Assembly: GCA_902464595.1 (NCBI GenBank)
Contig: CABQJX010000037.1
Span: forward strand, 1-21,034
DNA: 21,034 nucleotides
From: an uncultured Lachnoclostridium sp.
Lineage (GTDB): Bacteria > Bacillota > Clostridia > Lachnospirales > Lachnospiraceae
Direction of reading: 5' to 3'
Shown here: positions 1 through 8,603 of the stretch, one piece after another
Position numbering within the stretch: the stretch's first letter is position 1
How the letters are laid out: each line of letters opens with the position of its first letter
Program-made: the position numbers and the translations under genes
Notes under the pieces: model-generated
Seen by the model: the letters and a program-made list of their open reading frames with translations, nothing else
Told to the model about the DNA's origin: nothing
The model's database searches: none

Positions 1-3000
1 CATTTGGAACAGTCCGGTTTCATTAACCAGCTGAAGTCTCAGATTTCTGAGCTGTATCAGTACGGCGTCACACCAGAGACCTTGGGGCAGGCAGTGGGTC
101 AGACGGATACGCCTCTGCTTTCTCAAAAGCTGGAAGATCTTCAGGTAATCTACCAGGGATTCAGGGATTACATTGAGGATCATTATATTACGGCTGAGGA
201 GATTCTGGACATTTTGTGCCGGGAGCTTCCAAAATGGGAGCCTCTTAAAAACAGTGTGATCTTTATGGATGGATTTACAGGACTGACGCCGGTTCAGTAC
301 CGTTTGGCGGAGCTGTTTTTGATCCATGCAAGGGAGGTCTTGTTTACAGTCACTCTGGATCCCAGGGAACCGGCCAGAAAGGAGAGCAGTATCCAGCATC
401 TGTTTTATCTGAGCCGCCATACGGTGTGCCGCCTTGTTTCTATGGCAAAGGAGCATGGCGTTTTCCAGAGGGAGGATATGGTGTGCAGCGGCCGTCCGGC
501 CTGGCGTTTTCAGAGCAGTCCGGATCTGGATTTCATGGAGCAGAACTTGTATCGGTATTATGGGAAATCCTGGGAATCTGCGCCGGAGCATATCCGGGTT
601 TACCGGGGGCGCAATCCGGCGGGGGAAGCTGCCTATGTGTGCAGCCAGATGGAGCAGCTTGTCCGCCAGAAGGGAATGCGATACAGGGATATGGCGGTGA
701 TCACGGGAGATCTGCCTGTATACAGCGGGGTTCTGTGCCGCCAGTTTGATAAGGCAGGGATTCCCTATTTCCTGGACGACAAGAAAAGCATCCTGGAGAA
801 TCCCATGGTGGAGCTCTTAAGATCCGCCCTTGAGATCGTAAAAGATTTTTCTTATGAGAGTGTGTTCCGCTATCTGAAAACAGGAATGGTGTATGAACGG
901 ACTTCCTCCCGGAAGGAGATGGAACAGAAGACAGATAGACTGGAAAATTATGTAAGAGCTCTGGGCATACGGGGATGGAAGCGCTGGGAGTGTCAATGGG
1001 AAAGGCAGTATCGGGGCAGTGAACGATTGAATTTGGAGGAGTTAAACGAATATAGGCAATGGATTTTGGAACCCCTTCGGCCTTTGCGGGAGGCATTTGG
1101 GCAGGAGGATGCCACCATCTCCTCCGTTACAGCTGCATTGAGACAGTTTTTGGAGCGGATGGAGTTAAAGGAAAAGCTGGAGGATTATGAGGAATTTTTC
1201 CTGAACCGGGGACAGCCGGGGGATGAGAATCTGGCCAGAGAATATGGGCAGGTCTATGACCGGGTGCTGGAGCTTTTGACCCGCCTTGAGGGACTTTTGG
1301 GAGAGGAGAAGGCAGATCGGAAAAATTATATCCAGATCTTAGACGCTGGATTTGAGGAAATCCGGGTAGGGGTGATCCCGGCTACGGCCGATCAGGTAAT
1401 GGTGGGGGATATTACGAGAAGCCGTTTAGAATCCGTGAAGGTGCTGTTTTTTGTAGGAGTCAATGAGGGCAGAGTTCCGCAGAGAAAAAATGGAGGAAGC
1501 CTTCTGACGGATCGTGACCGGGCGGCTCTGCGCACGATGGATATTGAACTGGCCCCCACCTCCAGGGAGGATGGCTGCATCCAGAAATTTTATCTCTACA
1601 TGATGATGGCAAAGCCATCGGACTGCCTTGTGCTGACCTACGCGGCGTTAAACCCGGACGGAAAGAGCCAGCGTCCTTCCAGCCTTTTGGGAGAGATAGA
1701 AAAGCTGTTTCCGGGGATCGAAACCCTGGACGAGGAGGCAGTGGAATGGCCTATCCAGACCATTGCTGATGCAAAGGAGTGTCTGATCCGTGAGCTGAAG
1801 AAGATCCAGGGGAAGGATGACCAGGGAGAGGCAGGGATGCTGGAGCTTTTGTCCTATTTTCTCTCAGACAGCCGATACCGTTCCCAGGCGGAAGCGCTGG
1901 TGGAAGCTGCTTTTTACTGTTATCAGGAGCGGGGAATCGGACGGGCGGCAGCCAGAGCCCTCTATGGCCCCAGGCTTCAGGGAAGTGTGACTCGGTTAGA
2001 GCAGTTCGCCTCCTGCGCTTACGCCCATTTCCTCAAATATGGATTGGAGCTTATGCAGCGGCAGGAGTATGAGCTGGAGGCAGTGGATATGGGAAATCTG
2101 TTCCACCAGTCCATTGACCGCTGCTTTGCTTCCATGAAAGAGGAGGGAAGGGATTGGCGGCAGCTGACCGACGAGGAGCGGAAAAAGCTGGTAAAGGAGT
2201 CTGTAGCCCAGGTGACAGCCGAATACGGCAACACCATTATGGCCAGCTCTGCCCGCAACGCTTATTTGGCAGGGAGGGTAGAACGCATGACAGACCGCAC
2301 GATCTGGGCCCTGGCAGAACAGGTGAAGAAAGGGGATTTTGAGCCAGCTGGCTTTGAAGTCTCTTTTTCCGCCATTGACAATCTGAAAGCTATGAGGATC
2401 CGCCTGTCTGAGGACGAGGAATTACAGCTGAAAGGCCGGATCGACCGGCTGGATCTGTGCCGGGATGAGGACTATGTGTATGTGAAGATCATTGATTATA
2501 AATCGGGAAGTACCTCCTTCGACCTGGCGGCCCTCTATTATGGGCTGCAGCTTCAGCTGGTGGTCTATATGGATGCGGCCCTGGAGATGGAGGAGCGGAA
2601 AAATCCTGGATGTCAGGCGGTTCCGGCAGGTATTTTTTATTACCATATCGCTGACCCGCTGGCAGACGGGCAGAAAGGAACAGATCCGGAGGAGATTGAG
2701 AGACAGATTTTAAGGCAGCTGCGCATGAATGGGCTGGTAAACAGCGATCTGGAGGTGATCCGGCGTTTGGATCGGGAGATTGAAAAGGAATCCGACGTGA
2801 TCCCCGTTGCCATGAAAGACGGATATGTCCAGGAGAGCCGTTCCTCCGTGGCAGATACAGTACGTTTCAGCGCTATGAGAAGGTTTGTGGGGAGAAAGCT
2901 GAGGGAGTCAGGACAGCAGATCCTGGGAGGAAAGATAGATTTAAAGCCCTATAAGGAGGGAAACCGGTCTGCCTGCGACTACTGCCCCTATCATGCGGTC

Positions 3001-3147
3001 TGTGGGTTTGATACGAAGACAGCCGGATTTGGCTACCGCAGGTTAAAGAGCCTTTCCACGGAAGAGATATGGGAGAAAATGGAAATGGAAGGAGAGAGGG
3101 AGGAGCATGGCAGTGAAATGGACGGAAAAGCAGAGAGAAGTCATTGA
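1..3147 (+). CDS. addB: ATP-dependent nuclease subunit B (AddB), 5' end outside window
   Basis: AddB is the second subunit of the AddAB (RexAB-type) helicase-nuclease, which resects double-strand breaks for RecA-dependent repair and works in the cytoplasm with AddA. The frame is open from base 1, so about 1,048 residues are visible; the missing N-terminus should hold the Walker A motif. The C-terminal nuclease domain is clear. It has an arginine-aspartate GRIDRLD strand near 2437, the catalytic DYKSG motif near 2494, and a downstream QLQLVVY segment. Four cysteines placed like the AddB iron-sulfur staple are present, one at 2014-2016 and a C-x2-C-x5-C set at 2974-3003. The conserved SLLTDRDR segment near 1498 also fits the family. 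Its last 41 bases overlap addA, which suggests translational coupling. The TTG at base 4 is only an internal codon. Confidence 0.97.
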   Translation, partial: HLEQSGFINQLKSQISELYQYGVTPETLGQAVGQTDTPLLSQKLEDLQVIYQGFRDYIEDHYITAEEILDILCRELPKWEPLKNSVIFMDGFTGLTPVQYRLAELFLIHAREVLFTVTLDPREPARKESSIQHLFYLSRHTVCRLVSMAKEHGVFQREDMVCSGRPAWRFQSSPDLDFMEQNLYRYYGKSWESAPEHIRVYRGRNPAGEAAYVCSQMEQLVRQKGMRYRDMAVITGDLPVYSGVLCRQFDKAGIPYFLDDKKSILENPMVELLRSALEIVKDFSYESVFRYLKTGMVYERTSSRKEMEQKTDRLENYVRALGIRGWKRWECQWERQYRGSERLNLEELNEYRQWILEPLRPLREAFGQEDATISSVTAALRQFLERMELKEKLEDYEEFFLNRGQPGDENLAREYGQVYDRVLELLTRLEGLLGEEKADRKNYIQILDAGFEEIRVGVIPATADQVMVGDITRSRLESVKVLFFVGVNEGRVPQRKNGGSLLTDRDRAALRTMDIELAPTSREDGCIQKFYLYMMMAKPSDCLVLTYAALNPDGKSQRPSSLLGEIEKLFPGIETLDEEAVEWPIQTIADAKECLIRELKKIQGKDDQGEAGMLELLSYFLSDSRYRSQAEALVEAAFYCYQERGIGRAAARALYGPRLQGSVTRLEQFASCAYAHFLKYGLELMQRQEYELEAVDMGNLFHQSIDRCFASMKEEGRDWRQLTDEERKKLVKESVAQVTAEYGNTIMASSARNAYLAGRVERMTDRTIWALAEQVKKGDFEPAGFEVSFSAIDNLKAMRIRLSEDEELQLKGRIDRLDLCRDEDYVYVKIIDYKSGSTSFDLAALYYGLQLQLVVYMDAALEMEERKNPGCQAVPAGIFYYHIADPLADGQKGTDPEEIERQILRQLRMNGLVNSDLEVIRRLDREIEKESDVIPVAMKDGYVQESRSSVADTVRFSAMRRFVGRKLRESGQQILGGKIDLKPYKEGNRSACDYCPYHAVCGFDTKTAGFGYRRLKSLSTEEIWEKMEMEGEREEHGSEMDGKAERSH

Positions 3148-6100
3148 CAGCCGGAACCGGAATCTTCTGGTATCTGCGGCTGCCGGAAGCGGAAAGACAG
3201 CGGTCCTGGTGGAACGGATTATCCAGATGATCAGCGAGGGGGATGCCCCCCTGGATATTGACCAGCTGTTAGTCATGACATTTACCAATGCGGCGGCGGC
3301 GGAGATGCGGGAGCGCATCGGGGCTGCAGTAGAAAAAAAACTAAAGGAGCGGCCGCAGGATGAGCATCTCTGGCTCCAGGCTGCCCTGATCCCCCAGGCC
3401 CAGATCACTACCATTGACAGCTTCTGTCTTTCCGTGATACGAAACCATTATAACCGTTTGGATATTGACCCGGCCTTCCGCATGGGAGATGAGGGGGAGT
3501 TATCCCTTCTGCGGGGAGATTGCATGGGGGAGATGCTGGAGGCCTGTTATGAGGAGGATCGTCCGGAGTTCGCCCGCTTTGTGGAGCATTTTGGAAGGGG
3601 ACGGTCGGATAAGGGAATCGAAGATGTGATCCTCCAGGCGTGGCAGTTTTCTCAGAGCCATCCCTGGCCTGGGGAGTGGCTGGATTCCTGTATACGGGAG
3701 CTGGATGAGGAAAATCTGGGGCAAATGGAAAAAAGCGCCTGGTTTCAGTTCCTTACAGAGGATATATCATGTCAGATGAGGGAGTTAGCCGGACAGCTGG
3801 AGACAGCTCTTGAGGTCTGCCGGGAGGAAAACGGCCCGTCGGCTTATGAGCCTATGCTGGAGCGGGATCTGTCCGGAGTGAGGGCCATTGGAGCGGCTGC
3901 TGGATCGGGAAGTTTTGAACAGCTGTATGAGCAGCTTATATCCATGACATTCGATCGCCTGGCCTCCATACGGAGCAAGGAGATCGATGGGGAGAAGAAG
4001 GCGTTTGTGAGCGCTGTCAGAGACCGGGTGAAAAAGGCAGTGGCAAAGTGCCGGGAGCTTTACGGCCAGCAGAGCCCGAAGGAGGCAGAGAATGCCATGA
4101 CGGGAGCTGCCCCGGTGATCCGGGAACTCCTTCATCTCACAGGACTTTTTGATGAGGTGTACCGCAGGGCAAAGCGGGAGCGGAATGTGCTGGACTTTAA
4201 CGATCTGGAGCATCTGGCCCTGGAGGTTCTGTACGAGAAAGAAGAGGGGGAGGAACAAGGAAAGCAGCAGGGAACGCAGCAGGAAACCGGTACGGTCTCT
4301 CGTGGGCCCATTCGCCGGCCGTCGGAGGTGGCGAAGGAACTGAGCTGTCAGTTTGAGGAGATCCTGGTAGATGAGTATCAGGACAGCAACTATGTACAGG
4401 AAGCCCTCATAACCAGTATTTCCAGAGAACGTCTTGGAACCCCCAATGTGTTTATGGTGGGAGATGTGAAGCAGAGCATCTACCGGTTCCGCCTTGCCAG
4501 GCCGGAGCTGTTTATGGAAAAATATGGGACATATTCCAGGGAACCGTCTGACTATCAGATGATCGAGCTCAGGCAAAATTTCCGGAGCAGGGATACCGTG
4601 CTTGAGGGGATCAATGATGTGTTTTACCAGATCATGACAAAAAATCTGGGCGGGATTGATTATACCTCAGAAACAGCCCTGTATCCGGGGGCGGTGTTCC
4701 CAAAGGGGGAGGATACGTTACAGCCGGAAGCAGGGGAACAGCCGGAAGCAGGGGAACAGCCGGAAGCAGAGGAACAGCCGAAAGCCTGCCTTCCGGGGGT
4801 ATCCGAGCTTCTTTTGGCAGATACCGGCTCCCAATCCTTTAAGCAGCTGGACGAGGATTCTATGGATTATACGGCAAAGGAGTTGGAAGCCAGGCTTATT
4901 GCCAGAAGGATCCGTCAGCTGACAGATGAGAAGCAGGGGCTGATGATCTGGGATAAGGAAAAGGAAAGCTGCAGGAGGGCACGGTATGCAGATGTAGTTA
5001 TCCTTCTTCGGAGTATGACCGGCTGGTCGGAGATTTTTGTAAATGAGCTGATGAATGAAGGGATCCCGGCTTTTGCCCAGACTTCCACCGGATACTTTAA
5101 TACCGTGGAGGTGGAAACCATTCTAAGCCTTCTGTCTGTGATCGACAATCCGATCCAGGATATTCCATTGGCCGCTGTTATGCGTTCGCCGATCGGAGGT
5201 ATGGACGACGAGGAAATGGCATGGCTTATGGCCGCTTATAAGAAAAATGGGAAAAAAGGCCAGGACCGGGGCGTTTACGGAGCATGGAGGCTGTGGCTGG
5301 AGGAAGGGGAAGAAGCGTTAAGACGGGCAGAGGTTCCAGTGGAGGCGGCAAGGTCTATTTTTTCTAAGGTGCAGGCACTGGATCAGCTGATTGGGGAGCT
5401 GCGGCTTCAGGCCCGCTATCTTCCCATCCATCAGCTTTTGTACGAAGTTTATCGGGTGAGCGGATATTACGACTATGTGTCCGCCATGCCTGCCGGGGAG
5501 ACACGGCGGGCGAACCTGGATATGCTGGCAGAGAAAGCAGCGGCTTATGAGTCTACCAGCTACAAAGGCTTGTTCCATTTTGTGCGTTATATTGAAAAGT
5601 TAAGAAAATTTGATACGGATTTCGGTGAGGCATCTGTGTCAGGGGAACAGGATGCTGCTGTGCGGATCATGAGTATCCATAAAAGCAAGGGACTGGAATT
5701 TCCGGTTGTATTCCTGGCAGGTATGGGAAAACGGTTCAACAAACAGGATGCTTACAGTTCCATTCTGCTGGATGCAGATCTGGGAGCAGCAACCGACTTC
5801 GTGGATCTGGATCTTCGGGTCAAATCCCCTACCTTAAAGAAGCAGGCGCTGAAACGGAAATCAGAATTGGAGACCATGGGGGAGGAGCTAAGGATCCTGT
5901 ATGTAGCAATGACCAGAGCAAAAGAAAAGCTGATCATGACAGGAACTGATCGGTCGCTGGCTCAGAAAATAGAAAAGTGGAGAGATCTCCCGCGGGTGGG
6001 GAGACAGCTTCCTTATACTGTTTTATCCTCAGCCAATTCCTATTTGGATTGGGTTCTCATGGCAGCTCCCGGTATCTCGCCAAATTATTTTTGTTTGCAG

Positions 6101-6982
6101 GAAGTGCCGGTGCGGGAGTTGGTAGGAGAGGAGGTCACCCGTCAGATCAACCGTAAAATGAAGCGGGAGGATCTTTTGGGATTAGAGCCTAAGGTATACG
6201 ATCCATTCTTTAAGGAGGCATTGGAGAAGGCCCTGGGATATTCTTATCCTTACCAGGCGGACACTGATCTCTACACTATGCTGTCTGTGTCAGAGCTGAA
6301 AAAAAGAAGCCAGGCAGAGAAAGAGGAGGAGCTTGCTTCTTCCGGATATATTTCATTTTCCGGTATCGTCCTTCCGGGAGCCGAAGCAGAGCCAGAAGCA
6401 CACATCGATTCCGGTTTGACAGATGAAAGAAAAAGGATGCAGGGGAAGGAGCAAAGGGGGGCTTTTCGCGGAAATGCATACCATACGGTTTTGGAACACC
6501 TTCCTTTTCATCAGATCCATAATTTGGAGGAGACGAAAGAGGCCGTTGACAGGATCTGGAAAGAGGGATTTTTGGATGAAGAAAGCCGTCGGGTGGTGAA
6601 CAGCGGTGTGATCTGGAAATTTTTATCCAGCCCTATGGGAAAGAGGCTGGCCGATGCCCAGAAGCGGGGAGTCCTTCATCGCGAGCAGCAGTTTATCATC
6701 GGCGTCCCTGCCAGAGATATGGATTTGGGGGATTCTGATGAGCTGGTTCTGGTTCAGGGAGTCATTGACGTTTATTTTGAGGATGGGGACGGCCTGGTGC
6801 TTTTGGATTATAAGACGGACCGGGTGGATCGGGAAAGGCCAAAAGAAAGTGGGGAAAAGCTGGCAAAGCGGTATAAGATCCAGATGGATTACTATGAAAA
6901 GGCATTGTCCCAGCTTACCGGAAGACCGGTTAAGGAGCGGATCATTTATTCCCTGGGACTTCAAAAGGCAATTTTGCTGTAG
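3107..6982 (+). CDS. addA: ATP-dependent helicase/nuclease subunit A (AddA)
   Basis: AddA is the UvrD-like helicase plus RecB-type nuclease subunit of AddAB. Visible motifs in order are Walker A AAAGSGKT (residues 24-31), Walker B as DEYQDSN (about 421), VGDVKQSIYRFR (about 452), RQNFRS, motif V with SIHKSKGLEFP (about 856) and motif VI YVAMTRAKEKL (about 935). The C-terminal nuclease shows RGNAYHTVLEHL, then GVIDVYFEDGDGLVLLDYKTD near residue 1220. The 1,291-residue length is somewhat above the roughly 1,230 of Bacillus AddA. The excess is at least partly two low-complexity inserts: a Gln/Glu-rich one before Walker B (4235-4300) and a hexapeptide repeat (4721-4785). ATG 3107 aligns with the family N-terminus and lies in a purine-rich, AGGAG-containing stretch inside addB. 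A strong hairpin terminator follows the stop codon. Confidence 0.98.
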   Translation: MAVKWTEKQREVIDSRNRNLLVSAAAGSGKTAVLVERIIQMISEGDAPLDIDQLLVMTFTNAAAAEMRERIGAAVEKKLKERPQDEHLWLQAALIPQAQITTIDSFCLSVIRNHYNRLDIDPAFRMGDEGELSLLRGDCMGEMLEACYEEDRPEFARFVEHFGRGRSDKGIEDVILQAWQFSQSHPWPGEWLDSCIRELDEENLGQMEKSAWFQFLTEDISCQMRELAGQLETALEVCREENGPSAYEPMLERDLSGVRAIGAAAGSGSFEQLYEQLISMTFDRLASIRSKEIDGEKKAFVSAVRDRVKKAVAKCRELYGQQSPKEAENAMTGAAPVIRELLHLTGLFDEVYRRAKRERNVLDFNDLEHLALEVLYEKEEGEEQGKQQGTQQETGTVSRGPIRRPSEVAKELSCQFEEILVDEYQDSNYVQEALITSISRERLGTPNVFMVGDVKQSIYRFRLARPELFMEKYGTYSREPSDYQMIELRQNFRSRDTVLEGINDVFYQIMTKNLGGIDYTSETALYPGAVFPKGEDTLQPEAGEQPEAGEQPEAEEQPKACLPGVSELLLADTGSQSFKQLDEDSMDYTAKELEARLIARRIRQLTDEKQGLMIWDKEKESCRRARYADVVILLRSMTGWSEIFVNELMNEGIPAFAQTSTGYFNTVEVETILSLLSVIDNPIQDIPLAAVMRSPIGGMDDEEMAWLMAAYKKNGKKGQDRGVYGAWRLWLEEGEEALRRAEVPVEAARSIFSKVQALDQLIGELRLQARYLPIHQLLYEVYRVSGYYDYVSAMPAGETRRANLDMLAEKAAAYESTSYKGLFHFVRYIEKLRKFDTDFGEASVSGEQDAAVRIMSIHKSKGLEFPVVFLAGMGKRFNKQDAYSSILLDADLGAATDFVDLDLRVKSPTLKKQALKRKSELETMGEELRILYVAMTRAKEKLIMTGTDRSLAQKIEKWRDLPRVGRQLPYTVLSSANSYLDWVLMAAPGISPNYFCLQEVPVRELVGEEVTRQINRKMKREDLLGLEPKVYDPFFKEALEKALGYSYPYQADTDLYTMLSVSELKKRSQAEKEEELASSGYISFSGIVLPGAEAEPEAHIDSGLTDERKRMQGKEQRGAFRGNAYHTVLEHLPFHQIHNLEETKEAVDRIWKEGFLDEESRRVVNSGVIWKFLSSPMGKRLADAQKRGVLHREQQFIIGVPARDMDLGDSDELVLVQGVIDVYFEDGDGLVLLDYKTDRVDRERPKESGEKLAKRYKIQMDYYEKALSQLTGRPVKERIIYSLGLQKAILL
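4721..4785 (+). repeat. 18-bp in-frame tandem repeat inside addA (3.6 copies)
   Basis: The unit cagccggaagcaggggaa is repeated at 4721-4738 and 4739-4756 without change and at 4757-4774 with one substitution. A partial fourth copy with one change follows at 4775-4785. It encodes QPEAGE, QPEAGE, QPEAEE, QPKA, an acidic proline-rich linker around AddA residues 539-560, just after the RQNFRS helicase motif region. Copy changes keep the reading frame, so the repeat can vary in length without breaking the gene. Confidence 0.95.
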
Positions 6983-6984
6983 AG

Positions 6985-7044
6985 AAAAGGGAGGCCGCTG
7001 TTCCATAGATGAGTTATCGTCTATGGAGCATCGGCCTCCCTTTT
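6985..7044. terminator. Bidirectional hairpin terminator between addA and thyA
   Basis: A 13-bp perfect stem pairs 6985-6997 (AAAAGGGAGGCCG) with 7032-7044 (CGGCCTCCCTTTT). Inside it a second 7-bp stem pairs 7003-7009 with 7020-7026. The T tract on either strand follows the GC-rich stem, so it can end both addA (plus) and the convergent thyA (minus) transcripts. It begins three bases after the addA stop codon. Confidence 0.9.
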
Positions 7045-7085
7045 GTGAAGAAACGTTTTCTTGCAAAAGACAGTTTCGTCTGCAG

Positions 7086-7916
7086 TTAGATCGCTACCGG
7101 TATCTTCTCCTTAAATTCATGGTACTGATAATTTTCCAGGCGGAAGCTTGAGGTAGTGAACTGGTAGAAGTCCGTGACAGCAGGATCCATGACTAAGGTG
7201 GGGCCGTCATATGGCTCACGCTTTAACAATTCTTCTACCATGGGGATATGGCGGTCATAAATGTGGGCGTCGGCGATCACATGTACCAGCTCCCCTGCCT
7301 TTAGGCCGCTTACCTGGGCGAACATATGAAGAAGGACAGCATACTGGCATACATTCCAGCTGTTGGCCGTGAGCATATCCTGGGAACGCTGGTTTAAAAT
7401 GCCGTTTAAGGTGTCGCCGGACACATTAAAGGTCATGCTGTAGGCGCATGGGTACAGGTTCATCTCATGGAGGTCGTGGTGGTTGTAGATGTTGGACATG
7501 ATCCTCCGGCTCAACGGGTTATGCTTTAAGTCGTACAGGATCCGGTCAACCTGGTCAAATTCCCCCTCTTTGTAGTGGTGCTTTACCCCTAACTGGTAGC
7601 CGTAGGCTTTGCCAATGCTTCCTTTTTCATCTGCCCAGGAATCCCAGATATGGCTGTTTAAGTCGTGGATATTGTTGGACTTTTTCTGCCAGATCCATAG
7701 AAGTTCATCTACTGCGGATTTGAAGGCAGTCCGGCGCAGGGTGATAACGGGAAATTCTTTTGTCAGATCGTAGCGGTTGACAATGCCAAAGCGTTTGATG
7801 GTATGGGCGGGAGTTCCATCTTCCCATACGGGGCGTACCTCATGGTCGGTATCCCACACGCCATGTTCCAGTATATCCCTGCAATTCTGTATAAAAATCT
7901 GATCTGCATAGCTCAT
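7086..7916 (-). CDS. thyA: Thymidylate synthase (ThyA)
   Basis: ThyA converts dUMP and 5,10-methylene-tetrahydrofolate to dTMP and dihydrofolate. The 276-residue protein carries the family landmarks: the HDLNSHIWDSWADEKGSIGKAYG region (residues 84-106), the phosphate-binding Arg pair at 137-138, the catalytic Cys157 in YPCAYS, the QRSQD...N dUMP-binding segment (176-188), DAHIYDRH (216-223) and the C-terminal PVAI. The usual PCH after the nucleophile reads PCA here. ATG 7916 was chosen because GGAGG lies eight bases upstream and the first residues match the family; a longer frame begins at 7967 but lacks such a site. The gene is divergent from two dihydrofolate reductases that recycle its product and convergent with addA. 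Confidence 0.97.
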   Translation of the reverse strand: MSYADQIFIQNCRDILEHGVWDTDHEVRPVWEDGTPAHTIKRFGIVNRYDLTKEFPVITLRRTAFKSAVDELLWIWQKKSNNIHDLNSHIWDSWADEKGSIGKAYGYQLGVKHHYKEGEFDQVDRILYDLKHNPLSRRIMSNIYNHHDLHEMNLYPCAYSMTFNVSGDTLNGILNQRSQDMLTANSWNVCQYAVLLHMFAQVSGLKAGELVHVIADAHIYDRHIPMVEELLKREPYDGPTLVMDPAVTDFYQFTTSSFRLENYQYHEFKEKIPVAI

Positions 7917-7954
7917 ATTCTGATCCTCCGTTTTCCTATGATCCATTCTGGCCA

Positions 7955-7979
7955 GCCTGTTTCCCATGAGGTTTCAGGC
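7955..7979 (-). other. Possible hairpin in the thyA 5' leader
   Basis: In the minus-strand RNA, GCCUG (from 7975-7979) pairs with CAGGC (7955-7959). Inside, AAA faces AAA and a CC/GG pair closes a UCAUG loop. It lies between the predicted thyA start site near 7986 and the ribosome binding site. No known riboswitch class was recognised, and such a short stem can arise by chance. Confidence 0.35.
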
Positions 7980-7983
7980 CATG

Positions 7984-8002
7984 CTGTTATCCATTATAAC
8001 AG
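7984..8002. promoter_or_regulatory. Operator-like dyad over the thyA promoter
   Basis: CTGTTAT at 7984-7990 and ATAACAG at 7996-8002 form a perfect 7-bp inverted repeat around a 5-base centre. The dyad covers the thyA extended -10 element and the predicted start point, a position where a bound dimeric repressor would block transcription. No matching regulator gene is in the window, so an operator role is inference. Part of the symmetry comes from the AT-rich -10 itself. Confidence 0.45.
7993..8001 (-). promoter_or_regulatory. Predicted extended -10 promoter of thyA
   Basis: Read on the minus strand, 8001 to 7993 is TGTTATAAT, a perfect TGn plus TATAAT. The -35 region is poor, as is common for extended -10 promoters. 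A start near 7986 would give a leader of about 70 bases. Confidence 0.65.
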
Positions 8003-8059
8003 AGGAAGGGGAGATAAGGAAGCCGGTTATTTTTTTCGGTACCATTTTTCTGTCAGCCG

Positions 8060-8068
8060 TGCTATAAT
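8060..8068 (+). promoter_or_regulatory. Predicted extended -10 promoter of the tandem DHFR genes
   Basis: TGCTATAAT gives a perfect extended -10 with TATAAT at 8063-8068; no good -35 hexamer stands 16-18 bases upstream. Transcription would begin near 8075, about 30 bases before the first DHFR start codon. It points away from the thyA promoter about 60 bases to its left. Confidence 0.65.
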
Positions 8069-8104
8069 CAGCAGGACAGAAAAGGTGAAAGGCAGGCGGA
8101 AACA

Positions 8105-8599
8105 ATGAATCTGATCGTAGCTGCAGATGAAACATGGGGGATTGGAAAAGAAGGGGGACTTCTGGCCCATCTTCCGGGCGATATGAAGTATTTCAGGGAG
8201 ACAACCATGGGGAAGACGGTGGTCATGGGGAGAAAAACGCTGGAAAGCTTTCCGGGAGGACGGCCCTTAAAGAACCGGGTCAATATTGTCCTGTCAAAAG
8301 ACATGGATTACAGCCCGGAGGGGGTAACCGTCTTTCACAGTGTGGAGGAAACCCTGGAAGCCCTGAAAGGGGAAAAGGAGGAGGATGTATTTATTATCGG
8401 CGGCGGGGCTGTTTACCGGGAATTTCTTCCTTACTGTACCAGAGCCTACGTAACCCATATTTACCACACGTTTGAAGCGGACACGGACTTTCCGGATCTG
8501 GACAGAATGAGGGAGTGGGAATTGGAGAGCGTGACTCCCAGGATGGAACAGCCGGATGGCCTGGCTTATGAATTTCGGATCTACAGAAGGGTAGGGTGA
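8105..8599 (+). CDS. folA: Dihydrofolate reductase, first of two tandem copies
   Basis: The enzyme reduces dihydrofolate to tetrahydrofolate with NADPH, recycling the product of ThyA. The 164 residues match the full family length. Visible landmarks are WGIGKEG (11-17), the catalytic acid Asp26 in HLPGDMKYFRE, MGRKT (41-45), the folate-binding Arg58 in NRVNIVLS, the NADPH-binding IIGGGAVY (97-104) and Thr117. The residue five before the catalytic Asp, Trp in the E. coli enzyme, is Ala. ATG 8105 follows AGGCGG by six bases, and the protein aligns from residue 1. The second copy begins four bases after its stop, so the two are probably cotranscribed from the TGCTATAAT promoter. Confidence 0.96.
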   Translation: MNLIVAADETWGIGKEGGLLAHLPGDMKYFRETTMGKTVVMGRKTLESFPGGRPLKNRVNIVLSKDMDYSPEGVTVFHSVEETLEALKGEKEEDVFIIGGGAVYREFLPYCTRAYVTHIYHTFEADTDFPDLDRMREWELESVTPRMEQPDGLAYEFRIYRRVG

Positions 8600-8603
8600 T
8601 GAG

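Noticed and set aside
4..6. TTG at base 4 as the true start of addB
   Set aside because: The frame is open to the window edge and the AddB N-terminal region with Walker A is missing, so the gene begins outside.
3785..4576. 263-codon minus-strand open frame inside addA
   Set aside because: It lies entirely within the conserved AddA coding region, has no recognisable domain and is an antisense shadow.
6985..7044. Long inverted repeat as a possible small mobile repeat element
   Set aside because: A single copy between convergent stop codons, with T tracts on both strands, is explained by a bidirectional terminator; no second copy was noticed in the window.
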